From the NCBI RefSeq assembly GCF_042660285.1, contig NZ_JBHSTP010000003.1:372001-436000 (forward strand): 64,000 nucleotides of DNA, written 5' to 3'. Of the stretch, positions 7,924-17,026 are shown one piece after another. The notes under the pieces were generated by a model. That model did no database searches. It saw only the letters and a program-made list of their open reading frames with translations, and had not been told where the DNA came from. Positions within the stretch are counted from its first letter, which is position 1, and every line of letters begins with the position of its first letter. The stretch is from Luethyella okanaganae. Lineage in GTDB: Bacteria; Actinomycetota; Actinomycetes; Actinomycetales; Microbacteriaceae. A program made the position numbers and the translations under genes.

Positions 7924-9684
7924 TTAGTTGCCGCGAACGGTTACTTCGTCCACGAAAGACCATGCGCTGCTCGCTGGGGTGATCGTGAACTTTACATATC
8001 TCCCAGTTCCGGAAAGGTTGTATCCGGCGTAGGTGTATCTCTGGTCGGCATCGCTGATTGCCGGAGCATTGAGCGTGACCAGCGGGGTGAATGTGGTTCC
8101 ATTCATGGATACGGATACGGCAATCTGGCTGGGAAGAAAGATGAAGACCGACTTCGTCTGCAACCATGAGGTGCCGATCTGGTTGATCGTCTTCGAGGTT
8201 CCGAGATCTACCGTGAATGAGTAGACGCTCGCCGAATTGCGACCCTGCCACGCGGCGTCCGTATAGTTGGTCGAGCCAGTTGTTCCATTCGTCAGTTCCG
8301 TTCCTCCGGTGTCGGGATAGCTCGGATCCGCAGCCAACGTTGTCGTGTATGTCTTGCCAGACGAAACCAACGGTGAGGGAGCGGGGGCGGCCGACGTCGT
8401 GGCGCTCGCGGAAGAACTTAGGCTGGACACATTTCCGGCCGCGTCGAATGCCGCAGTCTGATACGTGTATGCCGTCGATGGCGAGAGTCCAACATCGCTG
8501 AAGCTTGTTGATGTGCCTTGGAGCGTCTTTACGAGCGCGCCTCCGCGGTAGATCTGGTATCCGGCTACTCCGATGTTGTCCGTCGACGCAGTCCAGCTGA
8601 GGTTGATTGCAGTGATTCCTGCGTTCGTTGCCGTGACTGATGTCGGAACCGTGGGCGCGGAGCTCTCAACAGTGCCGCTGCTCAGATAGTTTCTGTACGT
8701 CGTGTCGTAGACCGCTGGCACCTGGCTCGGGCTGTCGTAGTGATCGTATGAGAATGACATGGTCTTGCTGACGTACGGAGACACTGCGTTGAGGTCTGCG
8801 ACGACGTGCGAAATTGACATGGGCGTGAAGTCAGGATTGAACGTCTCGCTGTCGGCCCACAATTGGGTCGCCGGTCTTCCGGCTGTGATTGCGCTCTTGG
8901 TAGCGGAGAACCATGTTGAGAGTTGGGCGGTTGTGGCGTGACCGGCTCCGACCCCGTCCTGTAACGCGATTACGTCGATCGGCGCTGAGCTGAGAATGCT
9001 CGTCCACATTGTCGTCCATTGGCTACTGGTCTGGCCTCCGGATGTGTTGTAGAACGGGCTGATGATCACCGGCTTACCAGGCGTGAGGGTGTGAAGGTGG
9101 TTGGCGATCGTTGTGTAGAAGCTCGCCATGTTGCTCCAGCTGGTCGTGCTGGTGAAGTTCCAGTTATCGACCTCGAATGGAAGGTACCAGCCGGCGAGTG
9201 ATGCGTGCGTTCCGTACTTCGCGTACAGGTCGTCGGCAAGCGCGTTTGCTTTGGCTGCTTCGTTCGTCAGCCAGGTGTTGTCGCTCGCGTACTTGTTCCA
9301 CCAGTCGTCGTTGGTCTGTAACCCGAGATATTCCGAGATCCCCGCGCTGTCTGCCGCGGTAAGCACGCGGCTGACTACATCGGTCGATGTGCTCTGCGAG
9401 TAACCGCTCAAGCCGCTCGGATAGACGGTCGTACTGTTCTTCGTATCGGCGGTCCATTGCAGCACCTGACTGTTCAAGCACGCATTGTTGAGCGTTGAGA
9501 GTTCACTGGTGAGCTGGGTCGAAGTGAAACCGTCGATAAGGCCGGGCTGCACGAAACTTCCGTCGATCCGCGGGCTGGTCGTACAAGTGGTTGCGAAGGC
9601 CGGGGTGGTAGGCGCCGCGAGGGCTGCGACGAACGCAATCCCGAGCGCGAGGCTCCCGATTCGTCGTAGTGAACGATGGTGCAT
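7924..9684 (-). CDS. Secreted glycosidase-like protein: DUF4434-like, FnIII and discoidin-type domains
   Basis: A 586-residue exported protein. A Sec signal peptide (residues 1-31, cleavage after AFA) is followed by a TIM-barrel-like domain resembling DUF4434 glycosyl hydrolases (about 35-335, with LAGWYLPFEVDNW and PVIISPFYN, and DVIALQDGVG). A fibronectin type III domain follows (about 343-430), then a C-terminal F5/8-type carbohydrate-binding domain (about 440-586, ending YVKFTITP...FVDEVTVRGN). The ribosome site AAAGGAG precedes ATG 9684. A palindromic operator at 9759 lies in its promoter. It probably trims an extracellular glycan whose products enter through the importer at 12.2-15.3 kb. 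Confidence 0.75.
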   Translation of the reverse strand: MHHRSLRRIGSLALGIAFVAALAAPTTPAFATTCTTSPRIDGSFVQPGLIDGFTSTQLTSELSTLNNACLNSQVLQWTADTKNSTTVYPSGLSGYSQSTSTDVVSRVLTAADSAGISEYLGLQTNDDWWNKYASDNTWLTNEAAKANALADDLYAKYGTHASLAGWYLPFEVDNWNFTSTTSWSNMASFYTTIANHLHTLTPGKPVIISPFYNTSGGQTSSQWTTMWTSILSSAPIDVIALQDGVGAGHATTAQLSTWFSATKSAITAGRPATQLWADSETFNPDFTPMSISHVVADLNAVSPYVSKTMSFSYDHYDSPSQVPAVYDTTYRNYLSSGTVESSAPTVPTSVTATNAGITAINLSWTASTDNIGVAGYQIYRGGALVKTLQGTSTSFSDVGLSPSTAYTYQTAAFDAAGNVSSLSSSASATTSAAPAPSPLVSSGKTYTTTLAADPSYPDTGGTELTNGTTGSTNYTDAAWQGRNSASVYSFTVDLGTSKTINQIGTSWLQTKSVFIFLPSQIAVSVSMNGTTFTPLVTLNAPAISDADQRYTYAGYNLSGTGRYVKFTITPASSAWSFVDEVTVRGN

Positions 9685-9740
9685 TGTGTACTCCTTTAGT
9701 TCGTAGGAAGTGCGTTAGCACGAGCACACAAGCGTCGATC

Positions 9741-9797
9741 GTCGCGCGGCTCTAGTTGATTGGTGTACACCAATTACAAACATTAAGCAACGCATTT
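9741..9797 (-). promoter_or_regulatory. Promoter and operator of the glycosidase gene
   Basis: On the minus strand TTGCTT is followed 17 bases later by TACACC, embedded in the perfect 16-base palindrome ATTGGTGTACACCAAT (9759-9774). The operator therefore overlaps the -10 region. The same arrangement occurs before the binding-protein gene at 12255, and a weaker site precedes the HutC-type regulator gene. Confidence 0.65.
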
Positions 9798-9838
9798 GCC
9801 GAATTTCCGGTGATAATGCGCTGATTGGGCAAGTCCAA

Positions 9839-11338
9839 TCAGCGAGGGAGAAGCGTGAGCCCGATTTCGAAGCTTCGGGCCCAGGGGAGCGAGACGTCAG
9901 CCACTGACCATTGCGTCGAAGAAGTCGTGATGCGATCGACGTACTGTTGGAGCCCGCTAACGATTCGATCTCGCGCCAGACGCTGGGTTTGCTCCGGAAC
10001 GGGTCCGATCTGGCCCCCGAATATGGTGTCGTGGAGGGCGGGCCGGATACCGCTCTGATACGCGCTATCGTCGAGAACTCGTGTGAGGAGCGCACGCTGG
10101 GCTTCGAGCTCGTCGAAGGTTCCAGTCTGTCCTCCCACCCAGTGCGCGATGGCCTGGGCCACAACGCCTCCGATAGTGTTTCCGGCGGTGTTCCATCCGC
10201 CGTAGGACGCTAGCTTCATCAGCAGGCCTTCGTCCGCGAGCTTCTCGACTAGGGCCGGGTCCCCGCCGTTGCTGAACCGCACGTCGGCGAGGGCGACGGA
10301 CAGCCCATCCTGAAGCGCGCCACGGGTCAGAGCGATTGTGCGCTCCGTTGCGTTGGGATCGGATGTCGGACGGGAGCCGAAGTAGTCGCCGTGACTGGGA
10401 TCCGGGGCGTGCGCGATTAGCACGATGTCAGGTCGCTCGCCATTTTCTGCGAGACGTCCGCCTGCTGCGATGATCTGGCGGGTGAGGCTGTCGAGCAGGG
10501 GCGCATTCTCGAAGTTAGGTACTCGTTCGAGCCCGTCGATCTCGCCGCAAGCGATCGAGAAGGTCGGGGGCTTCATGCCACTGGTCAGAGCGCGGGCAAC
10601 GAGGACTGCGCCCACCTCGTCGGCCCCCGGGTACATCATCACCGATCGGCCACCGGGCAGCGCCCTGCACCAGTGCCGTAGCCAGACCTGCTCTGCCGAT
10701 CCCGCAGAATATGGTGCCGTATCGTCCGCCGTCAGCGCTAGGGTGTCCAGCTCCCCATTCTCGTGAAGGGCAACGGTTGCCAGGTTGACCATGTGATTCC
10801 GCAAGCGCCGGAGTTCGAAGTCGCGGGTGACGTCGCTATCCACGTCCTTGTCAACGAAAAAGCTGGAATGACCGGTTTGAACGTCTTGCTCGAGTGCTCG
10901 GTGGAGGTCGCCACCGATCCGATGAAGTTGCCGGCCCACGCTCGACCAGTACTCGGGTTCCTCGACGGCGGAGTATGAATCGCTTGCACGCATGATCAGA
11001 GACGCAGCTGCCACATTCATGTGAGGGTTCAAATTCCGCAGCTCTGTGAAGATCGCTAGTCGACGAAGGACTTCGTCTGTCGTGTCCGAAGTGATACGCG
11101 CTGGAATGATGCCGCCATGTACGACGGTGTCGATGCATGCAACCAGGTGAGTGGTCTGAGGGTTGCGCACTTGCTCCCGCATCCACTCATGCAATTTGTT
11201 CAGCTGGGCCGGCTTGCGCATGGCCGGCAGGATTTCTATCGGAGGGACGACGATTTCGACGCCGGCTATGGCCGCAACCTGTTGGGGAAGGTCGACGTTG
11301 ACTGGTCGTTCGTCAAGCGGGACCAATGCGATTCGCAT
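9839..11338 (-). CDS. DUF4127 family protein
   Basis: A 499-residue cytoplasmic protein starting MRIALVPLDERPVNVDLP, the hallmark of the DUF4127 family. Further conserved-looking blocks are the CIDTVVHGGIIPAR motif near residue 70, a MYPGADEVGAVLVARAL block and VLIAHAPDPSHGDYF near 300. The family has no assigned reaction in what I know. It is often found beside sugar transporters and amino-sugar genes, as here. The start has AAGGAG eight bases upstream. It lies 31 bases after the HutC-type regulator gene and is probably cotranscribed with it. An enzyme acting on an imported glycoside is a reasonable guess only. Confidence 0.8.
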   Translation of the reverse strand: MRIALVPLDERPVNVDLPQQVAAIAGVEIVVPPIEILPAMRKPAQLNKLHEWMREQVRNPQTTHLVACIDTVVHGGIIPARITSDTTDEVLRRLAIFTELRNLNPHMNVAAASLIMRASDSYSAVEEPEYWSSVGRQLHRIGGDLHRALEQDVQTGHSSFFVDKDVDSDVTRDFELRRLRNHMVNLATVALHENGELDTLALTADDTAPYSAGSAEQVWLRHWCRALPGGRSVMMYPGADEVGAVLVARALTSGMKPPTFSIACGEIDGLERVPNFENAPLLDSLTRQIIAAGGRLAENGERPDIVLIAHAPDPSHGDYFGSRPTSDPNATERTIALTRGALQDGLSVALADVRFSNGGDPALVEKLADEGLLMKLASYGGWNTAGNTIGGVVAQAIAHWVGGQTGTFDELEAQRALLTRVLDDSAYQSGIRPALHDTIFGGQIGPVPEQTQRLARDRIVSGLQQYVDRITTSSTQWSVADVSLPWARSFEIGLTLLPR

Positions 11339-11369
11339 GAGCGAACTCCTTCAGATGAATTGGCTCGCG

Positions 11370-12083
11370 TCAGCGTGCTCGATGAATTTCGAGCTCGTAG
11401 TGATACCGGTCAGCCCGGTAGATCGACTCGGCGTACTCGATAGCGACATCCCGGGCGTCGTAGCTTGTCCGCTCGACGAAGAAGGCGGGGGAGAACGGTG
11501 GTGCGTGGAGGATGCGCGCCTGCTCCGGCTCGAGAACGCTGGCTCGGATGCTCTGCTGCGCCCATTCGAGTCGGAGGCCGTAGTCGTCCTCCATGATTTT
11601 GTAGAGCGACTCACCGCCGACATTGTCGATCAGTCCAGGAAAGAGAAGGGGATTGAGGTAGGAGTCCTCGAGCGCCATCGGTTCGCCATCAGCTGTGCGG
11701 GCGCGCCTGATGTGGAACAGCTCGGCAGACGGACTCACACGCAGTAAGGCGCCGAGTTTCGCGCCGGCAGGAACTGTTTCGCTGATCAGCGTTGTCGAAC
11801 CGGGCATCAGACCGCGTGCCCGCATGTCCTCGCTGAACGAAGTCAATTCGACCGATTTCGTGATGCGGGGGGCAGCGACGAACGTTCCCGCACCTTGCAC
11901 GCGATAAACGAGTCCGTCGTTCGCTAGTCGGTCGAGGGCGCGCCGAACAGTGAGTCGGCTCACGTCGAACTCGGTGGCAAGATCCCTTTCTGCCGGAAGC
12001 TTCGAGTGTGGTTCCAAGCCCTGGTCGATTACGTCCATAAGATGCTTGCGAAGCCGCTCGGACTTCGTATGCTGTTCAGCCAT
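11370..12083 (-). CDS. GntR/HutC family regulator with UTRA domain
   Basis: A 237-residue regulator. A winged helix (residues 8-70: LPAERDLATEFDVSRLTVRR) is followed by a UTRA effector domain (about 90-235: AELFHIRRARTADGEPMALE, YLNPLLFPGL, ending AESIYRADRYHYELEIHR). UTRA proteins usually bind phosphosugars such as GlcNAc-6-P and release their operators. Matching 16-base sites lie before this gene (12107), before the glycosidase (9759) and before the importer (12193). It is therefore the likely local repressor of the glycan locus. It is divergent from the importer operon. Confidence 0.85.
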   Translation of the reverse strand: MAEQHTKSERLRKHLMDVIDQGLEPHSKLPAERDLATEFDVSRLTVRRALDRLANDGLVYRVQGAGTFVAAPRITKSVELTSFSEDMRARGLMPGSTTLISETVPAGAKLGALLRVSPSAELFHIRRARTADGEPMALEDSYLNPLLFPGLIDNVGGESLYKIMEDDYGLRLEWAQQSIRASVLEPEQARILHAPPFSPAFFVERTSYDARDVAIEYAESIYRADRYHYELEIHRAR

Positions 12084-12106
12084 GCGCCCTTGTCTCGTTG
12101 CGAATT

Positions 12107-12122
12107 ATTGGTGTGGTCCATT
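12107..12122. promoter_or_regulatory. HutC-type operator, weaker copy
   Basis: ATTGGTGTGGTCCATT keeps the left half of the 9759 palindrome exactly and matches 12 of 16 bases overall. It lies 24 bases before the regulator's ATG, consistent with autoregulation. Confidence 0.5.
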
Positions 12123-12175
12123 TTAGGGAAAGTACCAGCCCGCGCATAGTGTTTGGGCTATTTTCGCCAGGTTTG

Positions 12176-12208
12176 TTGACATTGACTCTGAAAATGGAGT
12201 ACACCAAT
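12176..12208 (+). promoter_or_regulatory. Promoter and operator of the sugar importer operon
   Basis: TTGACA (12176-12181) is followed after 18 bases by TACACC. The operator AATGGAGTACACCAAT (12193-12208) matches 14 of 16 bases of the palindrome at 9759 and covers the spacer and the -10 region. Repression by the adjacent HutC-type protein is expected. Confidence 0.65.
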
Positions 12209-12254
12209 CACAAGACAGTTCCATTTCGCATTCCCTTACCCCTGAAGGACCCAC

Positions 12255-13550
12255 ATGAAGAACAGCAGTATTCAGCGGCGTTTTGCGCTCCGCGCTGCGG
12301 CGGTATCGAGTGTTGCGCTCACAGCGGTTGCGCTCATTGGATGCGCCGGCGGCCAACCGGCCGGTCCGACAACGATCACCTTTTCTTACTTGTGGGGCGG
12401 GCCAGAAACCCAGTCCCTGCAGAAGGTCATCGCCGACTTCAACAAGAGCCAGTCGGACATCAAGGTTGTCGGTGTCTCGAGCCCGGACGCCCAGAAGCAG
12501 CTGACATCGATGTCGGCAAGCAACGGAAGTTTCGATGTCTCCGACAACTTCGGCAACGTCACCGGGTCGTGGGCCGCGAAGGGCATCCTTGCGCCGCTCG
12601 ACGAATATCTCAAGGCGGACGGTGTCAACCTGAAGGACTTCGAACCGTCGGCACTGCAGCAGATGCAGTACAAGGGCAAGACGTACGCTCTTCCCATTGC
12701 GGTGCACACCCAAGAGCTCCTGTACAACAAGGACCTTCTGGCCGCGGCAGGTGTTCAGCCCCCGACCACGACGGATGAGCTTGCGACTGCGATCGCCAAG
12801 CTTACGAAGACCGACGCGAACGGCAACATCACGCAGATCGGTCTGGGAAACCCGTCGACCACGACTCTGCTCACGACCCTGGGATACGCCTTCGGCGGTA
12901 CCTGGGACGGCCCGGACGGAACTAAACCCACCCCAGACGACTCGAAGAACATCGCCGCGCTCGACTGGTACACGAAGAACGTGACCAACAAATTCGGGGC
13001 CAAGAAGATCGCCGCCTTCACCAGTGGCCTTGGTCAGTACATGTCCGCCCAGGATCCCTTCTACACCGGCAAGGAAGCCATGGTGGTCGACGGAGAATGG
13101 CAGGCAGTGAACATCCCGAAAGTCGCGCCCAACCTGAAATGGGGAGTTGTCGACATCCCGGTTGCCGACTCGAGTCTTGCGGGCACGACCAACGTGTCGA
13201 CCAGCACACTCTTCATCCCGGCCAACTCGAAGCACAAGGCGGAGGCTGCGAAGTTCCTCGCCTACATGATGGGCGACAAGGCCATGACCGAGTTCACCCT
13301 CGCTCTGGGGAACCTTCCGTCGAAAACATCGCTCCTCACGGATTCGGCGTACAGCGCGATTCCGAATTTCGATGCGTGGCTCAAGCCTTTGGCCAGCCCG
13401 AACGCGAAGGCCATGGCGAGCCAGCCTTACAGCGCACAGTATTCGACTGACCTCGGTACCGCATTCGATGATGTCGTCCGCGCAGTGGCGACTCCAGCGG
13501 ACGCGATGAAGTCGGTTGCTGGCAAGGCCTCGTCCTACGATGCCGGCTAA
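12255..13550 (+). CDS. Sugar ABC transporter substrate-binding lipoprotein
   Basis: A 431-residue extracellular binding protein of family 1. A lipoprotein signal (residues 1-27, lipobox LIGC) is followed by TITFSYLWGGPETQSLQKVI, the usual first strand and helix of oligosaccharide-binding proteins. Later come IAVHTQELLYNKDLLAAAGV and EAMVVDGEWQAVNIPK. It captures a sugar and delivers it to the two permeases encoded next. The expected ATPase is not encoded here, so a shared MsiK-type ATPase elsewhere is likely, as is usual for actinobacterial sugar importers. Control is by the operator at 12193. Confidence 0.9.
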   Translation: MKNSSIQRRFALRAAAVSSVALTAVALIGCAGGQPAGPTTITFSYLWGGPETQSLQKVIADFNKSQSDIKVVGVSSPDAQKQLTSMSASNGSFDVSDNFGNVTGSWAAKGILAPLDEYLKADGVNLKDFEPSALQQMQYKGKTYALPIAVHTQELLYNKDLLAAAGVQPPTTTDELATAIAKLTKTDANGNITQIGLGNPSTTTLLTTLGYAFGGTWDGPDGTKPTPDDSKNIAALDWYTKNVTNKFGAKKIAAFTSGLGQYMSAQDPFYTGKEAMVVDGEWQAVNIPKVAPNLKWGVVDIPVADSSLAGTTNVSTSTLFIPANSKHKAEAAKFLAYMMGDKAMTEFTLALGNLPSKTSLLTDSAYSAIPNFDAWLKPLASPNAKAMASQPYSAQYSTDLGTAFDDVVRAVATPADAMKSVAGKASSYDAG

Positions 13551-14472
13551 CGACCGACCTCTCCGCAGACGCGTCGCGCGGCGCCAGACCCTCCTGGGTC
13601 TGGCGTTCGCGTCGCCGTTCATCGTGGGCGCCGCGGTATTCATCGCATACCCAGTGCTCGCGTCGGCTGGCTACAGTTTCACGAACTTCAACCTGTTCCA
13701 GTCGCCTACATTCGTCGGTCTGGACAACTACGTTCACATGCTGCAGGACTCGACCTTCTGGAAGAGCTTGGGGAACACCCTGTTCCTCACTGTCCTGGGT
13801 GTGCCGCTGACCATCATCATTTCGCTCGCCGGGGCCCACATCCTCAATCTCCCCGTGCGAGGGCAGCCCCTTTATCGTGCGCTGGTGTACTTGCCGACAA
13901 TCGTTCCGGTGGTTGTCGGAGGGTACCTCTGGCGGTGGCTACTCAACACCCAGTACGGCTTCGTCGACTACTTCCTTGGGTTGCTTCACCTTCCCCAGCC
14001 CGCCTGGCTTGAGGAACCGGACTGGGGAAAGCCAGCCATCCTGATTATGTGCCTGTGGACCATCGGCGGGACGATGATCATCTATCTGGCGGCCATCAAA
14101 GAGGTTCCGCGCGAGCTCCATGAGGCCGCAGAGATCGACGGGGCCGGATGGTTTTCCCGATTCAGGTACATCACATGGCCGACAGTTTCGCCTGTGACCC
14201 TGTTCCAGATCATCGTGACGGTGATCGCGTATCTCCAGATCTTCACCCAGCCGTACCTCCTCACGCAGACCAGACTCAACGCAGCCAGCGGGGGTCCGGG
14301 GCAATCGATGATCAGCTATGCGATGTACCTGTTTCAGAACGCCTTCGACTTCCTGAAGATGGGATACGCCTCCGCAATGGCCTGGGTCCTGTTCCTCATC
14401 ACGCTTGCCATCACGCTGATCCTGCTCAAAACGTCTAAGAGGTGGGTGCACTATGACTCTGAACGCGACTAG
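13540..14472 (+). CDS. Sugar ABC transporter permease (MalF type)
   Basis: A 310-residue permease with six membrane helices and a large periplasmic segment. The cytoplasmic EAA loop reads PRELHEAAEIDGAGWFSRFR, the contact site for the ATPase. The ATG at 13540 overlaps the end of the binding-protein gene by 11 bases. An earlier in-frame start would extend deeply into that gene. It forms a heterodimer with the following permease. Confidence 0.9.
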   Translation: MPANDRPLRRRVARRQTLLGLAFASPFIVGAAVFIAYPVLASAGYSFTNFNLFQSPTFVGLDNYVHMLQDSTFWKSLGNTLFLTVLGVPLTIIISLAGAHILNLPVRGQPLYRALVYLPTIVPVVVGGYLWRWLLNTQYGFVDYFLGLLHLPQPAWLEEPDWGKPAILIMCLWTIGGTMIIYLAAIKEVPRELHEAAEIDGAGWFSRFRYITWPTVSPVTLFQIIVTVIAYLQIFTQPYLLTQTRLNAASGGPGQSMISYAMYLFQNAFDFLKMGYASAMAWVLFLITLAITLILLKTSKRWVHYDSERD

Positions 14473-15349
14473 GACGCTCGAAGTACGAGAGCCCGTTATC
14501 GAACGAGAAGAGTCCGCTCGAGCGCGTCGGCGCACGCCGTTGCGTGCGCGTGCCCGCTATCTCGTGGCATGGGCGTTGGGCCTGGCTTTCGTCTTTCCGT
14601 TTCTCGTGATGCTCAGTACAGCGTTCAAAGGTCCCGCAGATGTTTTCAGTTCGCCGCCCACGCTGTGGCCCAAGGAGTGGACCCCCGACAACTTCGCTGC
14701 TGTCTTCAATGCCATTCCGTTCTGGCAGTATCTGGGCAACACGCTGCTAGTTGCGGGCCTATCGGTGGCCGGCATGCTGATCGCCTCGCCGCTGGTCGCG
14801 TATTCGCTGTCCAAGATTGGCTGGAGAGGACGCCGCCCGCTTCTCATCGTGGTCATGGCGACGATGATGCTGCCGCCCCAGGTCACGATGATCCCGTTGT
14901 TCCTGCTATGGAACGGACTCGGGGCGACGAACTCGTACCTGCCACTGGTTGCGCCAGCTTTCTTCGGGACCCCGTTCCTTATCTTCATGATCCGCCAATT
15001 CCTGATGTCGGTACCAGATGAGCTATTGCAAGCCGCACGAATCGACGGCGCGTCTGAGTTCCGGATCTATTTCTCAATCGTCCTGCCGCTTGCTAGGCCG
15101 GCGTTGATCACTGCAGTGATCTTTCAGTTCGTCTGGGCATGGACCGACTTCCTCAATCCGCTCATCTATCTCAACGACTCCTCGAAATACACGCTCTCCA
15201 TCGGCTTGTATTCGTTCTTCGGCGAGCACACCGTCGAGTGGGGACCCCTGATGGCGGCATCCGTCCTGTTTACTGTGCCGGCGCTCGTAATCTTCGTCTT
15301 GTTCCAGCGTTACTTCATTGGAGGGATCAGCGCCGGTGCTCTCAAATAG
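14453..15349 (+). CDS. Sugar ABC transporter permease (MalG type)
   Basis: A 298-residue permease. An N-terminal basic segment is followed by six helices. The EAA-type loop is PDELLQAARIDGASEFRIYF, and the C-terminus ends YFIGGISAGALK, a typical MalG-family ending. The start overlaps the previous gene by 20 bases. It completes the membrane channel of the importer. The next gene, nanE, begins 14 bases before its stop, which links import and amino-sugar metabolism in one transcript. Confidence 0.9.
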   Translation: MTLNATRTLEVREPVIEREESARARRRTPLRARARYLVAWALGLAFVFPFLVMLSTAFKGPADVFSSPPTLWPKEWTPDNFAAVFNAIPFWQYLGNTLLVAGLSVAGMLIASPLVAYSLSKIGWRGRRPLLIVVMATMMLPPQVTMIPLFLLWNGLGATNSYLPLVAPAFFGTPFLIFMIRQFLMSVPDELLQAARIDGASEFRIYFSIVLPLARPALITAVIFQFVWAWTDFLNPLIYLNDSSKYTLSIGLYSFFGEHTVEWGPLMAASVLFTVPALVIFVLFQRYFIGGISAGALK

Positions 15350-16076
15350 CGATGGATTCGACCTCAGCCTCGAGTCCCAGGAGCAGATCCTGCCAGGCAT
15401 GACCGAACAAATGCTGAAGGCACTCGCGGGCTCCCTGATCGTCTCGTGTCAGGCATCTGGGAATCATCCGATGCGCAACACGGACGCGATCGTCCGCATG
15501 GCCTCGAGCGCGCTTCTCGGAGGAGCGTCGGCATTGCGCATCAATAGTCCCCCGGACGTTCGCGCCGTCAGAGCGATCACCGACGTTCCGATCATCGGCC
15601 TCGACAAGGAGCCAGGACGGATGCGCAACGTGATCACTGTGCGACCGGACCAGGCAGCGGTGCTTGCGGCAGCAGGTGCAAACATCGTCGCCGTGGATGC
15701 CACCTCAGAAGTGACCGACGATATTCAAGGTCATCTGCGGCAGGCGGGGATCGCCGCCGGCGTCCCCATCATGGCCGATGTCTCTACTCTGGAGGAGGGC
15801 CTGATGGCGTGGGATTCAGGGGTCGGGCTTGTCGGAACGACCCTATCCGGATACACCCCGTATACCCTCCGGGGCGACCTCCGTCCCGACATCGAACTGG
15901 TCGCTGCCCTGTCGTCGCGCGGAGTGCGCGTCATCGCGGAAGGTCGCTATGTCACTCCCGCCGAGGTGAGAGGCGCATTTGATGCGGGCGCATTCGCCGT
16001 CGTCGTTGGGGGTGCGATTACCGATCCCGTAGCGATAACGCGTCGGTTCGTCGCGGCCACCACGAGACAACAATGA
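15336..16076 (+). CDS. nanE: N-acylglucosamine-6-phosphate 2-epimerase
   Basis: A 246-residue TIM-barrel epimerase that interconverts ManNAc-6-P and GlcNAc-6-P. Family blocks are LIVSCQASGNHPMRN (Lys is often found where Asn is here), ALRINSPPDVRAVRAITDVPI and GLDKE, followed by VIAEGRYVTPAEVR and AFAVVVGGAITDP. The GTG at 15336 is chosen for a GGAGGG site ten bases upstream. An ATG at 15399 is a plausible alternative that gives the usual family length. The gene is coupled to the permease before it and to the ROK kinase after it (ATGA). Confidence 0.85.
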   Translation: MLSNSDGFDLSLESQEQILPGMTEQMLKALAGSLIVSCQASGNHPMRNTDAIVRMASSALLGGASALRINSPPDVRAVRAITDVPIIGLDKEPGRMRNVITVRPDQAAVLAAAGANIVAVDATSEVTDDIQGHLRQAGIAAGVPIMADVSTLEEGLMAWDSGVGLVGTTLSGYTPYTLRGDLRPDIELVAALSSRGVRVIAEGRYVTPAEVRGAFDAGAFAVVVGGAITDPVAITRRFVAATTRQQ

Positions 16077-17014
16077 ATCCAACCCGCTACTCGATCGGCA
16101 TCGACATCGGGGGCACCAAGATAGCGGCGGCGATGGTAGATGGTTTCGGTCGTGCCTCGAGCGTGCTCACTGTACCCACACCAGCCAAAGCCGGCCCGCG
16201 GGCCATTCTTGATGCGGCTGCTGGTCTCGTCGAGCGGGTAGTCGATGTGTCAGGGATCGTGCCGGCCGCCTTCGGTCTTGGAAGCGCCGGCGCTTTCGAC
16301 CTCGAAGGTACGGTCGTAAGTTCCACGGAGCACCTGTCCAACTGGGCAGGAACGGAGGTTGCCGCGGAGCTGCAGCGGCGCCTCGGCTCGCCGGTCTCCG
16401 TGCTAAATGACGTGCACGCGGCAGCGCTCGGCGAGCTCTGGACCGGGCAGGTTCCTCGTTCATCAATGCTGTTTATCGCGGTCGGGACGGGGATCGGTGG
16501 CGCGATCGTCGTTGACGGACGGGTGATGCGCGGCGTTTCCGGGCTGGCCGGGTCGATCGGTCACGTTACCGTTCGCGCGGCCCGATCCAGGATGTGCTCA
16601 TGCGGCGTTCCCGACCACGTCGAGGCATACGCAAGCGGCCCAGCGATTGAACTCACCTATCGCGACCTGACGCACACACGTCTAACACTCCCGGAAATCG
16701 GTAGCCGTGCACTTTCCGGCGAACCGGAAGCGCTTGCAGTGATTCGAGAGGCAGCAGCGCTTCTCGCAGAATCGGTGGCTACGACCGTCACTCTTTCAGA
16801 TCCAGGAGCGATCGTTTTAGGGGGAGGCGTCCTCGGACTCGGTGAGGTCTTTGCCGCTCCGCTCGCCTCGCATCTCGCTGCACATTTGCCGCCCCTTTAC
16901 GCCGCGACGACCCTCGAGGCGGCGATGCTCGGGAACAACGCGTGTCTGGCCGGCGCGGCGGGTGTCGCTCTCCGGGTGCTGGACGGCGCCAGCATGTCCG
17001 ACTTCGTCGCTTGA
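16073..17014 (+). CDS. ROK family sugar kinase
   Basis: A 313-residue ROK protein without a DNA-binding domain, hence a kinase rather than a repressor. The phosphate loop is IGIDIGGTKIAAAMVD, the catalytic loop is LNDVHAAALGEL, and the phosphate-2 motif is FIAVGTGIGGAIVVDG. The zinc site is incomplete: CSCGVPDHVEAYASG has Cys-x-Cys-Gly but lacks the next Gly-Cys pair. In this operon the likely substrate is ManNAc or GlcNAc (a NanK-like role), which is inferred from context. It overlaps nanE by four bases. Confidence 0.85.
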   Translation: MNPTRYSIGIDIGGTKIAAAMVDGFGRASSVLTVPTPAKAGPRAILDAAAGLVERVVDVSGIVPAAFGLGSAGAFDLEGTVVSSTEHLSNWAGTEVAAELQRRLGSPVSVLNDVHAAALGELWTGQVPRSSMLFIAVGTGIGGAIVVDGRVMRGVSGLAGSIGHVTVRAARSRMCSCGVPDHVEAYASGPAIELTYRDLTHTRLTLPEIGSRALSGEPEALAVIREAAALLAESVATTVTLSDPGAIVLGGGVLGLGEVFAAPLASHLAAHLPPLYAATTLEAAMLGNNACLAGAAGVALRVLDGASMSDFVA

Positions 17015-17026
17015 GAATCGAAGAAA

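Noticed and set aside
12123..13643. 506-codon minus-strand frame
   Set aside because: It lies opposite a clear sugar-binding protein gene, has Arg/Val/Gly-rich composition and no recognisable motif; a shadow of high-GC coding DNA.
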